From the NCBI GenBank assembly GCA_963704535.1, contig OY969916.1:6944001-7008000 (forward strand): a stretch of DNA of 64,000 nucleotides. Reading direction: 5' to 3'. Every line of letters starts with the position of its first letter. The stretch's first letter is position 1. The stretch comes from G963704535 sp963704535. Its GTDB lineage: Bacteria > Chloroflexota > Chloroflexia > Chloroflexales > Roseiflexaceae. The position numbers and the translations under genes were made by a program. Positions 61,340 to 64,000 of the stretch are shown in pieces. The notes under the pieces are model-generated. The model was not told the origin of the DNA. It made no database searches and was given only the letters and a program-made list of their open reading frames with translations.

Positions 61340-64000
61340 ATGCAGGCCCACAATCTCGGAAGTAGCGAGCGACATGCCTTCACGAGCGAGGGCCATGCCG
61401 ATACATCAATAGCTGCCCCTACAAATCTTTATCCTGCGGAAGTTATTCAAGCCTGGATCGCTGATCAGCTTGCGGAGCTCCTGGGGATCGGGGCCGATGA
61501 AATCGATACCCGCGAGCCATTCGACAGCTACGGCCTGTCATCGCGGGAAGCGGTGACGCTTTCGGGTGACCTGGAGGTGTGGCTGGGCCGGCGGCTCTCG
61601 CCGACGCTGGTGTATGAGTATCCCAGTGTCGAGGCGCTGGCGCGGCATCTGGCTGGCGAGCCGGCGCCCGCCGCGCCGGTCGCGAGCGCCGAGGCGACCA
61701 ATGAGCCGATCGCGATCGTCGGCATGGGCTGCCACTTCCCAGGGGCGGCCGGGCCGGAGGCGTTCTGGCGGCTGCTGCGCGACGGGGTCGATGCGGTCAG
61801 CGAGGTCCCCGCCGAGCGATGGGATGTGGGCGCCCTGTATGATGCGGACCCCGATGCGCCCGGCAAGATGACGACGCGCTGGGGCGGCTTCCTGGAGGGT
61901 GTGGACCAGTTTGACGCGCGGTTCTTCGGCATCTCCCCCCGCGAAGCCACGCGGATGGATCCCGCAACAGCGGCTGTTGCTGGAAACCGCCTGGGAGGCG
62001 CTGGAGCACGCCGGGCAGGCGCCGGACCGGCTGGGCGGCAGCAAGACCGGGGTGTTCATCGGGATCAGCAGCAGCGATTATGCGATCCGCCAGTATGGCG
62101 ATCTGGCTGCGCTCGACGCGTATGCCGGCACGGGCAACGCCGCCAGCATCGCCGCCAACCGCCTCTCCTACGCGCTTGATCTGCGCGGCCCCAGCATGGT
62201 GGTGGATACCGCCTGCTCCTCCTCGCTGGTCGCGATCCACCTGGCCTGCCGCAGCCTACGCAGCGGCGAAGCGCGCATGGCGCTGGCGGGCGGGGTGAAC
62301 CTGATTCTGGCACCTGAGCTGACGATCACCTTCTCGCATGCCCGGATGATGGCCGCCGATGGCCGCTGCAAGACCTTCGACGCGGCGGCCGACGGCTATG
62401 TGCGCGGCGAGGGCTGCGGGGTGGTGGTGCTGAAGCGCCTCTCGGACGCGCTGGCCGACGGCGACCGGGTGCTGGCGCTCATTCGCGGCTCGGCGGTCAA
62501 CCAGGATGGCCGCAGCAACGGCCTGACCGCGCCGAATGGGCTGGCGCAGCAGGAGGTGATCCGCGCGGCGCTGGACGATGCCGGCGTCGCGCCGCACCAG
62601 CTTGGCTATGTCGAGGCCCACGGCACCGGGACGATCCTGGGCGACCCGATCGAGGTGCGCGCCCTGGACGCGGTGATGCAGGGTCGGCCGAGCGATCAGC
62701 CGTGTGTGCTGGGCTCGGTCAAGACCAATATCGGCCACCTAGAGGCGGCGGCCGGGATCGCCGGCCTGATCAAAGTGGTGCTGGCGCTCAAGCACGAGCT
62801 AATACCGGCCCACCTGCATCTGCGCGCGATCAACCCACATATCCTCCTGGATCAGATGCCCCTGGTGATCCCGACCGAGCAGTGGCCCTGGCCTGCGGCG
62901 GACGGGCGACGCTACGCCGGCGTTAGCTCGTTTGGGTTTGGCGGCACCAACGCCCACGTCGTGCTGGAGGAGGCGCCGGCCCCCACGAGCGAGCGTAACA
63001 CGGCGGAGCGACCCTGGCAGATGTTGAGCCTGTCGGCGAAGGATGCGCCGGCGCTGCGGGCATTGGCGCGCCGCTTTGCGACCTACCTGGATGGCCAGCC
63101 TGATCAGGCGCTGGCCGATATCTGTTTCTCGGCCAACACCGGCCGCGCTCATTTCGCGCAGCGCCTGGCGCTGGCGGCCGAGACGACCGAGGAGGCGCGC
63201 GCGAGCCTGGCGGCCTTCGCCGATGGGCAGGAGGCGAATCTGCGCGCCAGCCAGCTGCGCGCCGCCGGTCGGCCGAAGATCGCGTTTCTGTTCACCGGGC
63301 AGGGCGCGCAATATATCGACATGGGCCGCGAACTCTACGCGACGCAGCCGACATTCCGGGCGGCGCTGGACCGCTGCGCCGAGATCTTGCGGTCGGAGCT
63401 GGAGCTTGATATTCGCGATGTGCTCTACCCCACAGAACAAAGAACAAAGAACCAAGAACCAAAGACCGACCACCGAGACTCTGTACGGCCGGCCCTCCGT
63501 GGCGGCCCTACCGACGATCCGGGAGAGGGGGAGAGGGGCAGAGGGGGAGAGGGGGAGAACGGGCAATCTCCAATCTCCAATCTCCAATCTCCTCTGGATC
63601 AGACGCAGTATACCCAGCCAACGTTGTTCGCGATCGAGTACGCGCTGGCGGAGCTGTGGCGCTCGTGGGGGATCGTGCCGGACTTCGTGATGGGGCATAG
63701 CGTGGGCGAGTATGCGGCCGCCTGTGTGGCTGGGGTGTTCAGCCTGGAGGATGGGCTGCGGCTGATCGCGGCCCGTGGGCGCCTCATGCAATTGCTGCCG
63801 CCCAATGGCGCGATGGCGGTGGTGTTCGCCGAGGAAGCGCGCGTGGCCGAGGCGCTGGCCCAGTACGCCGGGCGGGTCGTGATTGCGGCCGTGAACGGCC
63901 CCACGAACATTGCGATCTCGGGCGAACGCGAGGTGCTGCAAGCGGTGCTGGCGGAGCTGAAGGCCGAGCGGGTCGGCGTCCAGTCCTTGAATGTCTCGCA
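61340..64000 (+). pseudogene. Type I polyketide synthase, ACP-KS-AT..., frameshift and repeat insert; runs off window
   Basis: N-terminal ACP (residues ~30–115, phosphopantetheine Ser in DSYGLSSREAV). The ketosynthase starts EPIAIVGMGCHFPGAAG; active Cys in VDTACSSSL, His in EAHGTGTILGDP and KTNIGHLEAAAG. A one-base gain near 61963 (GATCCCGCAACAG, expected RMDPQQRLLLE) breaks the frame in the KS; the rest is open to the window end. The acyltransferase follows: FTGQGAQYIDMG and the nucleophile GHSVGEYAAAC. Between LDIRDVLYP and LDQTQYTQPTLF about 50 residues derive from an inserted repeat cassette (63432–63594). The FAAL–ACP–KS start suggests a fatty-acid-primed polyketide or lipid product. 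Confidence 0.9.
63432..63594 (+). repeat. Composite repeat cassette inserted in-frame in the PKS acyltransferase domain
   Basis: AAAGAACAAAGAACCAAGAA units, CTGTACGGCCGGCCCTCCGT (the CCTGTAGGGC module), GGGAGAGGGGGAGAGGGGCA purine repeats, and CAATCTCCAATCTCCAATCT. About 163 bases with no stop in the PKS frame. Confidence 0.85.

Noticed and set aside
62799..63941. 380-residue minus-strand frame at the window end
   Set aside because: Antisense of the KS/AT domains; it includes the repeat insert and has no family motif.

Overview
This is GC-rich, gene-dense bacterial DNA. Its gene content (mreBCD–mrdA next to minCDE, a FAAL/polyketide synthase locus, a methyltransferase–PS decarboxylase fusion, many dispersed intergenic repeats) suggests a filamentous Chloroflexota, probably near Chloroflexales. 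That placement is inferred from gene content, not from a marker phylogeny.

Region 1 (about 0.6–13.9 kb) is accessory DNA. It holds a tyrosine recombinase whose catalytic Tyr codon reads as a stop, then queC, a DUF366 gene and a frameshifted yhhQ queuosine-precursor transporter on the plus strand. Facing these on the minus strand is a battered set of genes resembling the dpd system (7-deazaguanine in DNA): a 5'-truncated DpdA-type transglycosylase, an endonuclease-III-like fragment and a nucleoside 2-deoxyribosyltransferase fragment joined by 4-bp overlaps, then (upstream) a small helical protein, a ~940-residue ATPase broken by five frameshifts (DpdH-like) and the C-terminus of a gene cut by an intact IS630-type element. 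The C-terminus of a second TGT-family protein abuts dpdA head to head. After the IS comes a decayed phage-like or integrative element: divergent small HTH regulators, a stand-alone DnaA domain IV protein, an excisionase-like protein and an integrase with an internal deletion, ending at a tRNA-Thr(CGU).

Region 2 (14–23 kb) has a large secreted subtilisin preceded by a promoter–terminator unit and a structured leader, a single-domain response regulator, a histidine kinase with a degenerate receiver, and an ABC exporter. Region 3 (23–31 kb) is the cell-shape and division block mreB-mreC-mreD-mrdA-minC-minD-minE; a rodA/ftsW gene lies apart at 51–52 kb. Region 4 (31–59 kb) is mostly metabolism and envelope: FabI, ClpP, an RpiB-like protein with an encapsulation-peptide-like N-terminus, molybdenum-cofactor genes (MoeA/MogA-like, MocA, split XdhC), an AlkZ-type DNA glycosylase candidate, flotillin plus its NfeD/YqiJ-type partner, GH32, a CDF transporter, and a compact phospholipid set (PE N-methyltransferase–PS decarboxylase fusion next to PssA). 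Region 5 (59.5–64 kb) starts a polyketide/lipid cluster: a fatty acyl-AMP ligase and an ACP-KS-AT synthase running off the window.

Two features run across the window. (1) Single-base frameshifts break essential genes (mreB, mreC, mreD) as well as island genes, so many apparent pseudogenes may be uncorrected assembly indels. (2) Intergenic spaces carry a mosaic of short repeats: a GC-rich palindromic family (about 16 copies, four of them ~75–100 bp elements) and several 6–16-base tandem/inverted families that recur in similar order. These repeats also enter coding sequence, forming C-terminal tails of several proteins and an in-frame ~50-residue insert in the PKS acyltransferase domain.
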